A stretch of 64,000 nt of DNA, taken from Paulinella micropora (lineage: Eukaryota > Cercozoa > Imbricatea > Euglyphida > Paulinellidae). A program made the position numbers and the translations under genes. The notes below the pieces were generated by a model. It did not search any database, had not been told where the DNA came from, and saw only the letters and a program-made list of their open reading frames with translations. Position 1 is the first letter of the stretch; each line of letters begins with the position of its first letter. Positions 26,050-36,400 of this stretch are shown piece by piece. The stretch lies in assembly GCA_019918135.1 (NCBI GenBank), contig WBZZ01001278.1, positions 1 through 64,000 of the forward strand, given 5' to 3'.

Positions 26050-28700
26050 CGACGCAAATAGATAGATAAACAGATGGATAGATGGGCAAGTACATAGACG
26101 AGCAAACAGATAGATAGACAGACAGACAGACAGACCGAGAGATAGACATACAGACATAGGCATCCATTGATAGATATAGATAGATGGACAAACAGACAGA
26201 TAGACAGATGGACAGATAGACACAGACAGACAGGCAGATAGACAGACAGACACACAGACACACAGACAGGTAGACAGACAGACACACAGACACACAGACA
26301 GGTAGACAGACAGACCGAGAGATAGACAGACAGACAGGTAGACAGATATGTTTGGTCTACGAACTCTACATATCCGAAGACATAGGCATCCATTGATAGA
26401 TATAGATGGACAAGCAGACAGATGGATAGATAGACATAGACAGATAGACAGACAGATAGATAGATGGACAGGCAGATAGACAGACAGACAGACAGACACA
26501 CTGACAAGTAGACAGACAGACCGAGAGATAGACAGACAGATAGATAGACAGATAGATAGACAGATAGACAGATATGTTTGGTCTACCAACTCTACATATC
26601 CAAAGACATAGGCATCCATTGATAGATATAGATGGACAAACAGACAGATGGATAGATAGACATAGACAGATAGACAGATGGATAGATAGACACAGACAGA
26701 CAGGCAGATAGACAGACACACAGACAGGTAGACAGACAGACCGAGAGATAGACAGACAGACAGGTAGACAGATATGTTTGGTCTACGAACCCTACATATC
26801 CGAAGACATAGGCATCCATTGATAGGTATAGATGGACAAGCAGACAGATGGATAGATAGACATAGACAGATAGACAGACAGATAGATAGATGGACAGGCA
26901 GATAGACAGACAGACAGACAGACACACTGACAAGTAGACAGACAGACCGAGAGATAGACAGACAGATAGATAGACAGATAGATAGACAGATAGACAGATA
27001 TGTTTGGTCTACCAACTCTACATATCCAAAGACATAGGCATCCATTGATAGATATAGATGGACAAACAGACAGATGGATAGATAGACATAGACAGATAGA
27101 CAGACAGATAGATAGATGGACAGGCAGATAGACAGACACACTGACAGGTAGACAGACAGACCGAGAGATAGACAGACAGATAGATAGACAGATAGACAGA
27201 TATGTTTGGTCTACCAACTCCACATATCTGAAGACATAGGCATCCATTGATAGATATAGATAGATGGACAAACAGACAGATGGACAGATGGATAGATAGA
27301 CAGACAGATAGACAGACAGACAGATAGATAGACAGACAGATAGACAGACAGATAGACAGACAGATAGACAGACAGATAGACAGACAGATAGACAGATATG
27401 TTTTGGTCTACCAACTCTACATATCTGAAGACATGGGCATCCATTGACAGATATAGATAGATGGACAAACAGACAGATGGACAGATGGATAGATAGATAT
27501 AGACAGATAGACAGACAGATAGATAGACAGATAGACAGACAGATAGACAGACAGATAGACAGAGAGACAGATAGACAGACAGACAGATAGATAGATGGAC
27601 AGACAGATAGACAGACAGACAGACACACAGACAAGTAGACAGATAGACAGACAGATAGACAGACAGATAGACAGACAGATAGACAGACAGATAGACAGAC
27701 AGACGGATAGATAGACAGACAGATAGACAGACAGATAGATAGACAGACAGATGGATAGATATACAGACAGGCAGATAGACAGACAGGCAGATAGACAGAC
27801 AGGCAGATAGACAGACAGACAGAGAGATAGACAGACGGATAGACAGACAGACAGATAGACAGACAGACAGAGAGATAGACAGACGGATAGACAGACAGAC
27901 CGAGAGATAGAGACAGATAGACAGACAGACCGAGAGGTAGAGAGACAGATAGACAGACAGATAGATAGACAGGCAGACAGATAGACAGACAGATAGACAG
28001 ATAGACAGACAGACAGACAGATAGACAGACAGATAGACAGATAGACAGACAGATAGACAGGTAGACAGATATGTTTGGTCTACCAACTTTACATATCTGA
28101 AGACATAGGCATCCATTGATAGATATAGATAGATGGACAAACAGACAGATGGACAGATGGACAGACAGGCAGATGGACAGATTGACAGACAGGCAGATAG
28201 ACAGACAGGCAGATAGACAGACAGGCAGATAGACAGACAGACAGAGATAGACAGACAGGCAGATAGACAGACAGACAGAGATAGACAGACAGACAGAGAT
28301 AGACAGACAGATAGACAGACAGACCAAGAGATAGAGAGACAGATAGACAGACAGACCGAGAGATAGAGAGACAGATAGACAGACAGATAGATAGATATGT
28401 TTGGTCTACCAGCTCTACATATCTGAAGACATAGGCATCTATTGATAGATATAGATAGATGGACAAACAGACAGATGGACAGATGGATAGATAGACAAAC
28501 AGACAGAGAGATAGAGAGACGGATAGACAGAGAGACAGAGAGGTAGAGAGACAGATAGATAGACAGACAGATAGACAGATAGACAGACAGATGGACAGAT
28601 AGACATAGAGATATAGACAGGCAGATAGATGGACAAGCAGATAGATAGACAGACAGACGGATAGACAGAGAGATAGACAGATAGGCGGACTGACAGATAC
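26050..28700. repeat. GATA/GACA satellite, left arm
   Basis: About 2.65 kb of interspersed GATA and GACA tetranucleotides. Embedded in it, about every 200-230 bp at first and then more widely, are eight copies of a conserved block of about 60 bp: GATATGTTTGGTCTACCAAC ... ACATATC.GAAGACATAGGCA ... CATTGATAGATATAGAT. Copies lie near 26347, 26573, 26773, 26998, 27201, 27397, 28069 and 28396. Long antisense frames of Cys/Leu/Ser/Val/Tyr repeats come from the tetranucleotide and are not genes. Confidence 0.95.
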
Positions 28701-28837
28701 ATACAATCGATGGTGTAGCCTGCACACCTTTTTCTTGACGACAAATGTGCCGTAGAAGCGGGCCGGAAATAAGGCCAGCCTGACAGAGTGTGGTGGCTTA
28801 TTTCGAGCCTGATTTAGTACATCTACCCTCAGCGCTG
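28701..28837. other. Unique spacer between the two satellite arms
   Basis: About 137 bp of non-repetitive sequence, including GTGCCGTAGAAGCGGGCCGG and GTGGCTTATTTCGAGCC, would be the loop if the arms pair. I see no gene or symmetrical site in it. Confidence 0.7.
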
Positions 28838-30272
28838 TCTATCTATCCTTCTGTTCATCTGTCTGTCTGTCCGTCTATCTATTTATCTGTCTGTCTATCT
28901 GTGTCTGTCTGCCTGTCCGTCTATCTATTTATCTGTCTGTCTATCTGTGTCTGTCTGTCTGTCCGTCTATCTATTTATCTGTCTGTCTATCTGTGTCTGT
29001 CTGTCTGTCCGTCTATCTATTTATCTGTCTGTCTATCTGTGTCTGTCTGTCTGTCCGTCTATCTATTTATCTGTCTGTCTATCTGTGTCTGTCTGTCTGT
29101 CCGTCTATCTATTTATCTGTCTGTCTATCTGTGTCTGTCTGCCTGTCCGTCTATCTATTTATCTGTCTGTCTATCTGTGTCTGTCTGTCTGTCCGTCTAT
29201 CTATTTATCTGTCTGTCTATCTGTGTCTGTCTGTCTGTCCGTCTATCTATTTATCTGTCTGTCTATCTGTGTCTGTCTGTCTGTCTGTCTATCTATTTAT
29301 CTGTCTGTCTATCTGTGTCTGTCTGTCTGTCCGTCTATCTATTTATCTGTCTGTCTATCTGTGTCTGTCTGCCTGTCTGTCTATCTATTTATCTGTCTGT
29401 ATCTATTTATCCATCTATCTGTCTCCTGTCTGTCTGTCTATCTAGCTATATCTATATCTATCTACTTACCTATTTATCTGTCAGTCTATCTACTTATCTA
29501 TCTGTTTATCTATCTTGTCTCTATCTGTCTGTCTATCTACTTATCTATCTATCTATCTCGTCTCTATCTGTCTGTCTATCTATTCATCTATTTATTCATC
29601 TATTCGTGTCTATCTATCTATCTATTTATCTGTCTGTCTATCGGTGTCTGTCTGTCTATCTATCTATCTATCCGTTTGTCTACTTATTTATCTATTCGTC
29701 TATTTGTCTGTCTATCTATCTGCATCTATCTGTCTATTTATCTATCTGTCTTCTATCTGCCTGTCTATCTATCTGTCTATCCAGCTATATCTATTTATCC
29801 ATCTATCTGTCTCCTGTCTGTCTGTCTATCTAGCTATATCTATATCTATCTACCTACCTATCTATCTATCTGTCTATGTACTTATCTGTCTATCTATCTG
29901 TCTATCTCGTCTCTATCTGTCTATCTACTCATCTATTTATTCATCTATCTATCCCCTATCTATCTGTCTGTCTATCTATCCGTCTCTATCTGTCTGTCTA
30001 TCTATCCGTCTCTATCTGTCTGTCTATCTGTCTGTTTATCTATTTGTCTGTCTATCTACTTATTTATCTATCGGTCTGTCTGTCTATCTACTTATTTATC
30101 TATCAGTTTGTCTATCCATTTGTCTGTCTATCTACTCATCCATCTATCTATCTGTTATTCTATATGTCTGTCTATCTGTCTACTCATCTATTTATCTGTC
30201 TATCTGTCTACTTATCTGTTCATCCGTCCATCGGTCTGTCTATCTACTCAGCTGTTTATCTGTCTGTCTATC
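28838..30272. repeat. TGTC/TATC satellite, right arm (inverted)
   Basis: About 1.43 kb of the same tetranucleotides in the opposite orientation (CTGT/CTAT). The first half is a regular higher-order unit of about 46 bp, CTATCTATTTATCTGTCTGT with CTATCTGTGTCTGTCTGTCTGTCCGT, repeated about twelve times. The second half is less regular, with CCAGCTATATCTATTTATCC variants. The 60-bp spacer block of the left arm is not present here. Confidence 0.95.
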
Positions 30273-30288
30273 TCAGTAGTAGGAGGAG

Positions 30289-30527
30289 GAATATTAGTGG
30301 TGGTCAACAGTAGTAGGACAACAAGTCCGAGTGGTGGCCGCGGGCGTGACCGCGGGCGTGGATCAGACTCCGGCTCGGGGGGTAAGCTTCTTTCTGTTAT
30401 GCCTCCGGCTCAGTATAACTTACTTGTCGTCGGGCTAAGTCATGTAATCATTATGTGGCGCGCAGGTACAGCGGACGGGGGCGCTGGCGGCCGTGGGCAG
30501 CAGCTGAAGCGGCCCCGTCGCGTGTAG
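30289..30527 (+). CDS. 3' exons of an Arg/Gly-rich protein
   Basis: The exon ending at 30381 encodes ...GGRGRDRGRGSDSGSGG. The intron 30382-30465 has a GTAAGC donor, a GGGCTAAGT branch candidate and a CGCAG acceptor. The next exon, in phase, encodes ADGGAGGRGQQLKRPRRV and stops at TAG 30527. RGG-rich tails bind RNA or are methylated in many nuclear proteins, and KRPRR is a plausible nuclear localisation signal. The 5' part is not found; the frame runs back to the satellite edge at an acceptor-like ATCTATCTCAG. Confidence 0.45.
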
Positions 30528-31600
30528 ATTCACTCTTGCCAATGTTGAGTGACGGGCTTACTCCTGTTTGCAGAGGGTGGAGTGTAAAGGCAGCGCAGAT
30601 GACAGAAAAAAGAGGCCACTCCTCGTTGTGATCAAAGGGGGTTTACACCTAAAAGCAGGTGATTTCTAGCTACAGAATACTGGTTCCGGCCCGCAGAAAA
30701 AAGATTAAAGTCTCGGGAGCAGTAGAAGGACAACAGGAAACAGGAGGCAAGTAATAGTAGCAAAAGGGCTAATACCAGTAGCAATAGCAGTGCTAGTTAG
30801 TAGTAGCAGGGCAAATAAGAGTAACAACATGCTGGCTCAGACTATGGCTATCAGATCCAAGTGCTAAGTGCGCCTCCATTAATAATAGCCATGATAATAA
30901 AACTACTTGTATAATATTCACGGTAATTGCAGTAGTCGTGGTTTGTCGTAGTAGGAGCAGGGGGGGGGGAGCAGTACTACTAATAATAGTAGTAGCCTTC
31001 CCTCTGTACCTAGGCCGGACCAAGGGGAGGCCTGCCGGTAAGTTTTGCGCAACCCTCTCCCTTCCTGTCGGTGAGCTCTCGCACCCCGCTGCACACCAGC
31101 CGCTAACACCTGAACATTGAGTGCCAGGTCCGGTGTCGGTCAGGGCTTGCCAGGCATCATACAGTCCGGGGAGTGTAGGAAGAGTGTCGCCTGTGTCCCG
31201 GCAGCAAGCCGGCAACGCCTGCGATAGGCACGACCCCTCCACCGGCGCGCGCTCTCAAAAGCATCCAGATCCGGCCGCTCCTTCACCCAAGCCAGCGTCG
31301 CTCCCGGCGGCTGTGGGAGAGCAATGAGGAGGGGGGGCGGAGGGGGGGGGCGGTGTGGGGGAGGGGAGGGAAGGGAGGGAGCGTGCAGTGCAGGGAGAGA
31401 TGGAAGGGGACAGGAGGGGAGTGTGCGCGCTGGGGAGGGAGAGCGGTGGAGAGGGCACGGTTGGCGTGGGGAAGAAGCCGCCGCGCCGACCACACCCCAG
31501 AAGAATAAAAAGCCCCGCGCGGCTAGACCAGACGCCGAGCGAGCGCTGGGAAGTAGCAACCCCCGCCCTTCGGCCCTGCCGTTAGTTCGGTCAGCCAACA
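30528..31600. other. Mostly non-coding, one possible intron
   Basis: Contains a short run of 10 G, (AGTAGC)-type patches and, at 31040-31127, a plausible intron (GTAAGTTTTG ... GCTAACACC ... GTGCCAG) between small plus-strand frames. The products are Ser/Pro/Arg-rich with no motif. The stretch 31320-31480 is almost pure purine (G/A). A TATA-like AATAAAAAG lies at about 31505, some 95 bases before the next gene. Confidence 0.45.
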
Positions 31601-31601
31601 C

Positions 31602-32984
31602 ATGAACCACGCAGACTCGGGCAGGTTCGTGGAGCCGGCGGGGCGCGGCGAGCAGTCCCTGGGCCGCGGCCTGCAAAGGGGCCTGGAGATCGAAGGACGC
31701 GTCGAGGCGGGGCGGAGCCTCATCAACCAATATCACGGCCAGGAATACACCCCCTCGCAGTTCCTGCAACAGCACCTGCAGGCGGTGGCTCCCCACAAGC
31801 GGCAGCGCCTAGACTTGTCGGGCTGGTTCGAGGGCGATACGCGCCTGCGCCGCGGGTTCCGCGTGCACCGGCCCAACTACGAGGGGACGACGGGGGCGCT
31901 GGAGCGCATCCAGCGCCCGCCCCTCAGCACAGGTTCCTTTGTCGCACGCAACGATCCCAAGTACAGGCGCGACAACGTGCTGTTGGACCTACCGATTGAC
32001 GGCAGCGACTATGGCCAGGCCAACGACCCCGAGCAAGTCCGTGCCGTGGTTACCCAGCGCGCCGTCGTCTTTTCCCGGCTGCAGGCCCTGCCCTACTACT
32101 GGAGCCGCGCCGTGCCCACCCAGAGCGACCGGCCACAGCAGGAACGCGAGGTACTGGCCAACCTGTTTCTGGTGAACTGGGAGCTGCGCCATTTCCCGCT
32201 GACCAAGTATGCCGGCAGCCGCGAGGGCCTGCTGGACAGGCGCGTGGCGGCGCCGCCGCGCCCGGGCCACGAGGAGGAGGCCTTGTGCTTACCACTCGAG
32301 GAGCAGCTGCACCCGCGCGCGGCGGCGCGCATACTCACGGCGTACAGCGTCGAGGGCGTGCTGGACCAGGTCCGCAACAATGAGAACAGCCTGGTGTCGT
32401 ACCACTCGCTCATGAACGCCAGCGTGCTGCAGCGCGGCCCCGTGTACTACACGGGCACCGATTCGGGGCTCATCAACATTTGGGCCCTGCGCCCACCGGC
32501 CCCGGACGGCCGCGGGCGCCAGCAGCTGGGCGGTAGCATCCTGTGCAGGCGGGACCTGCCGACGGGCCACGAGTGCGCGCCAGAGCCCGGCCGGCACTTG
32601 TGGCTTGTGCTGGAGGTAGCAGATTACCAGTACCTGCTCACAGACGGCGTGACCCGCCACCGGGGCTACCCGGTGTGGCGCTTCCGGCCGCACGTAACGT
32701 TGACGGACCAGCCCCTGCCCAGCGGCGAATGCACCGGGACGTACCGCGACCCCGTGAGCGGCCGCAGGTTTGATTGGCACGGGGCGGCCGTGTATGTGGG
32801 GCAGGTGATTGCCGACAACGACCACCGCAACTACAACACGCAGCTGCCGCGCATGCTCCAGAAGCTCGAGGCCCTGGTGTGTGGCTCCGGCCGGGCCGCC
32901 GACACCGACCTGCCGCCCACGGACCTGCGCGAGCTCCCCACCCTCTCGCACGTGCACGTCAACACCCAGATCTTTCTGTACTGA
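31602..32984 (+). CDS. Unrecognised intronless 460-residue protein
   Basis: A single uninterrupted frame from ATG 31602 to TGA, GC-rich at third positions, in a region where neighbours show the same bias. The ATG is the first in frame and follows a TATA-like element by about 95 bases. The protein has no signal peptide or membrane segment. The N-terminal third is Arg/Gln-rich, with HKRQRLDLSGW as a possible nuclear signal. The remainder looks like a beta-rich globular domain (YYTGTDSGLINIWALRP; HLWLVLEVADYQYLL; VHVNTQIFLY at the very end). I do not recognise a family. The single-exon structure next to spliced genes, and a C-terminus ending on a beta-strand, would also fit a protein acquired from a virus or mobile element, but nothing in the sequence shows this. 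Confidence 0.8.
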   Translation: MNHADSGRFVEPAGRGEQSLGRGLQRGLEIEGRVEAGRSLINQYHGQEYTPSQFLQQHLQAVAPHKRQRLDLSGWFEGDTRLRRGFRVHRPNYEGTTGALERIQRPPLSTGSFVARNDPKYRRDNVLLDLPIDGSDYGQANDPEQVRAVVTQRAVVFSRLQALPYYWSRAVPTQSDRPQQEREVLANLFLVNWELRHFPLTKYAGSREGLLDRRVAAPPRPGHEEEALCLPLEEQLHPRAAARILTAYSVEGVLDQVRNNENSLVSYHSLMNASVLQRGPVYYTGTDSGLINIWALRPPAPDGRGRQQLGGSILCRRDLPTGHECAPEPGRHLWLVLEVADYQYLLTDGVTRHRGYPVWRFRPHVTLTDQPLPSGECTGTYRDPVSGRRFDWHGAAVYVGQVIADNDHRNYNTQLPRMLQKLEALVCGSGRAADTDLPPTDLRELPTLSHVHVNTQIFLY

Positions 32985-33271
32985 ACCAGCGGCCGGCCCG
33001 CCGTAGCGGTCTCTCCCCGGGCAGACCGGGTGTCGTGTGCCAGGCTGCGGCAGGGCCGTAGAAAAGCGGACGTCTGTCTTGTTAAAGAAGAAAGCCCCAG
33101 CTCCACCTGACAGAAGACTAGGTCTTTTTCTGCCTCGTCCCTAGCGTCGTCAGTGCGCTCTTGCCGGCCTAAACCGGTGCCTGGCCCCCCTCCTGGCCCC
33201 CCTCCTGGCCCCCTCTCGGCCCCCCCCCCGCCGGCCAGAGAGAGCGACAGGGCGCTCCACCCCGCCTGCCA

Positions 33272-33281
33272 GAGGATATAA
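33272..33281 (+). promoter_or_regulatory. TATA-like element before the mucin-like gene
   Basis: GGATATAATTT stands alone in very GC-rich sequence about 200 bases before the ATG at 33475. An AT-rich core in this setting is the best promoter candidate I see. Confidence 0.35.
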
Positions 33282-33474
33282 TTTCTCCCTCCCCTTAGGT
33301 CGGTGCCTTGCGCTCGCTTCCCTTGGCCCCCCCCCCTCCCCGCCCGTGGGCCCCCCTGGCGTGGCCCGCGCGCGGAGCCCCTACCTCAAACCCACCGGTT
33401 GCTAGCAAGTTGGTGTGTAGCTAAAAGGCCACCCGCCATGGTTCTCGTCCGGCCCCAATAAGCAAGGAGCAAGA

Positions 33475-36400
33475 ATGCTCTTCCTGCCGTGCCTGGGCTT
33501 GCTCCTGGCGTGGGCGGCAGGCCTACAGCCGGTCAGGCCGATAGCGGGCGGCCGGGCGGGCCGCTTTCTGTTGCAAGCCGCTGGCGCCGGCACGCTAGCT
33601 AACGGGCTGGACGTGAGTAACCAGGCTCTGAGCCCCGGGGGGGGAACAAGCAATAACGACAACCTCAACACTAACAACAACAGTAGCAACAACGGCAACA
33701 ACAATAACAGTAATAACCACGGCAACAACGGTAACAACGGCAACAACGGTAACAACGGCAACAACGGCAACAACAATAACAGTAGCAACAACGGCAACAA
33801 CAATAATAACAACGGCAACAACAATAACAGTAGCAACAACGGCAACAACAATAATAACAACGGCAACAACAATACACCAAGCGCCAGCCAGAGCGCCAGC
33901 CAGAGCGCCACGCCGAGTGTGACCTCCAGCAACAGCCGGAGCGCCACGCTGAGTGTGACCTCCAGCACCAGCCAGAGCGCCACGCCGAGTGTGACCTCCA
34001 GCAACAGCCGGAGCGCCACGCTGAGTGTGACCTCCAGCACCAGCCAGAGCGCCACGCCGAGTGTGACCTCCAGCACCAGCCAGAGCGCCACGCCGAGTGT
34101 GACCTCCAGCAACAGCCGGAGCGCCACGCTGAGTGTGACCTCCAGCACCAGCCAGAGCGCCACGCCGAGTGTGACCTCCAGCACCAGCCAGAGCGCCACG
34201 CCGAGTGTGACCTCCAGCACCAGCCAGAGCGCCACGCCGAGTGTGACCTCCAGCAACAGCCGGAGCGCCACGCTGAGTGTGACCTCCAGCACCAGCCAGA
34301 GCGCCACGCCGAGTGTGACCTCCAGCACCAGCCAGAGCGCCACGCCGAGTGTGACCTCCAGTACCAGCCAGAGCGCCACGCCGAGTGTGACCTCCAGCAA
34401 CAGCCGGAGCGCCACGCTGAGTGTGACCTCCAGCACCAGCCAGAGCGCCACGCCGAGTGTGACCTCCAGCACCAGCCAGAGCGCCACGCCGAGTGTGACC
34501 TCCAGCACCAGCCAGAGCGCCACGCCGAGTGTGACCTCCAGCACCAGCCAGAGCGCCACGCCGAGTGTGACCTCCAGCACCAGCCAGAGCGCCACGCCGA
34601 GTGTGACCTCCAGCAACAGCCAGAGCGCCACGCCGACTGCCACGCCGAGTGTCAGCCAGAGCGCCACGCCGAGTGTGACCTCCAGCAACAGCCAGAGCGC
34701 CACGCCGACTGCCACGCCGAGTGTCAGCCAGAGCGCCACGCCGAGTGTGACCTCCAGCAACAGCCGGAGCGCCACGCCGAGTGTGACCTCCAGCAACAGC
34801 CAGAGCGCCACGCCGACTGCCACGCCGAGTGTCAGCCAGAGCGCCACGCCGAGTGTGACCTCCAGCAACAGCCAGAGCGCCACGCCGACTGCCACGCCGA
34901 GTGTCAGCCAGAGCGCCACGCCGAGTGTGACCTCCAGCAACAGCCAGAGCGCCACGCCGACTGCCACGCCGAGTGTCAGCCAGAGCGCCACGCCGAGTGT
35001 GACCTCCAGCAACAGCCAGAGCGCCACGCCGACTGCCACGCCGAGTGTCAGCCAGAGCGCCACGCCGAGTGTGACCTCCAGCAACAGCCGGAGCGCCACG
35101 CCGAGTGTGACCTCCAGCAACAGCCAGAGCGCCACGCCGACTGCCACGCCGAGTGTCAGCCAGAGCGCCACGCCGAGTGTGACCTCCAGCAACAGCCGGA
35201 GCGCCACGCCGAGTGTGACCTCCAGCAACAGCCAGAGCGCCACGCCGACTGCCACGCCGAGTGTCAGCCAGAGCGCCACGCCGAGTGTGACCTCCAGCAA
35301 CAGCCGGAGCGCCACGCCGAGTGTGACCTCCAGCAACAGCCAGAGCGCCACGCCGACTGCCACGCCGAGTGTCAGCCAGAGCGCCACGCCGAGCGTTACC
35401 TCTAGCACTAGCCAGAGTGCCAGCCAGAGTGCCACACGAAGTGCAACCCCGAGCTCCACACTGAGCCTCAGCCAGAGCGCCACCCGAAGTGCCACACCAA
35501 GCGTTACCTCCAGTACCAGCCGGAGTGCCACCCGAAGTGCCACCCGAAGTGCGACCCCAAGCACTACACCGAGCATCAGCCGGAGTGCCACCCGAAGTGC
35601 CACCCGAAGTGCCACACCAAGCGTTACCTCCAGTACCAGCCGGAGCGCCAGCCAGAGTGCCACCCGAAGTGCGACCCCAAGCTCTACACCGAGCATCAGC
35701 CAGAGCGCCACCCGAAGCGCCACGCCGAGCGTTACCTCCAGTACCAGCCAGAGCATCAGCGAGAGCGCTACGCCCAGTGCTACTCCAAGCGCCACCCCTA
35801 GCAACACCCCGAGCGTCAGCCAGAGCGCCACCCCTAGCAACACCCCGAGTGTCACGCCCAGTGCTACTCCAAGCTCCACCCCGACTGCGACACCGAGCGC
35901 CAGCCAGAGCGCCACCCCGAGCGTCACCCCGAGCGCCACGCCCAGTGCTACTCCAGGCTCCACCCCTAGCAACACTCCGAGCGCCACCCCGGGCGTCAGC
36001 CAGAGCGCCACGCCGACTGCCACGCCGAGCGCTACCCCGAGCGTCAGCCAGAGCGCCACGCCGACTGCCACGCCGAGCGCTACCCCGAGCGTCAGCCAGA
36101 GCGCCACGCCGAGCGCCACGCCGAGCCACTGGGGCCTCCGGCCCTTTGTCGACACCAGCCTGTCGGGGTTGGGCACTACCCGGAACACCGCCTCCGGCCT
36201 GTCCGAGCCAGTCGCCCGAGTGGCCGTCAGGGTACCCGCCGTGCTGGCGTGGGAGACCGAGCTCCCGGCCGACGGTTCCCTGTCCTGGAGCCAAGAGGAA
36301 AGGTCGCTGCAACACACAGAGAGTGACTGCCCGTCGGCCGGCGTGCTGGGCTCCCCGGGCCTGCCGTCCCAGCAAGTCGTGGCGGGGCCGCAAGAGGCTT

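Noticed and set aside
26050-30280. Long frames of CLSVYLSICLS type in all phases
   Set aside because: Direct products of the GATA/GACA tetranucleotide, open in several frames at once; no unique sequence.
25640-30527. One gene spanning the satellite as a 4.3-kb intron
   Set aside because: Coding-like sequence on both sides is plus-strand with good outer splice sites, but the simple donor and acceptor phases do not agree. Left as a possibility only.
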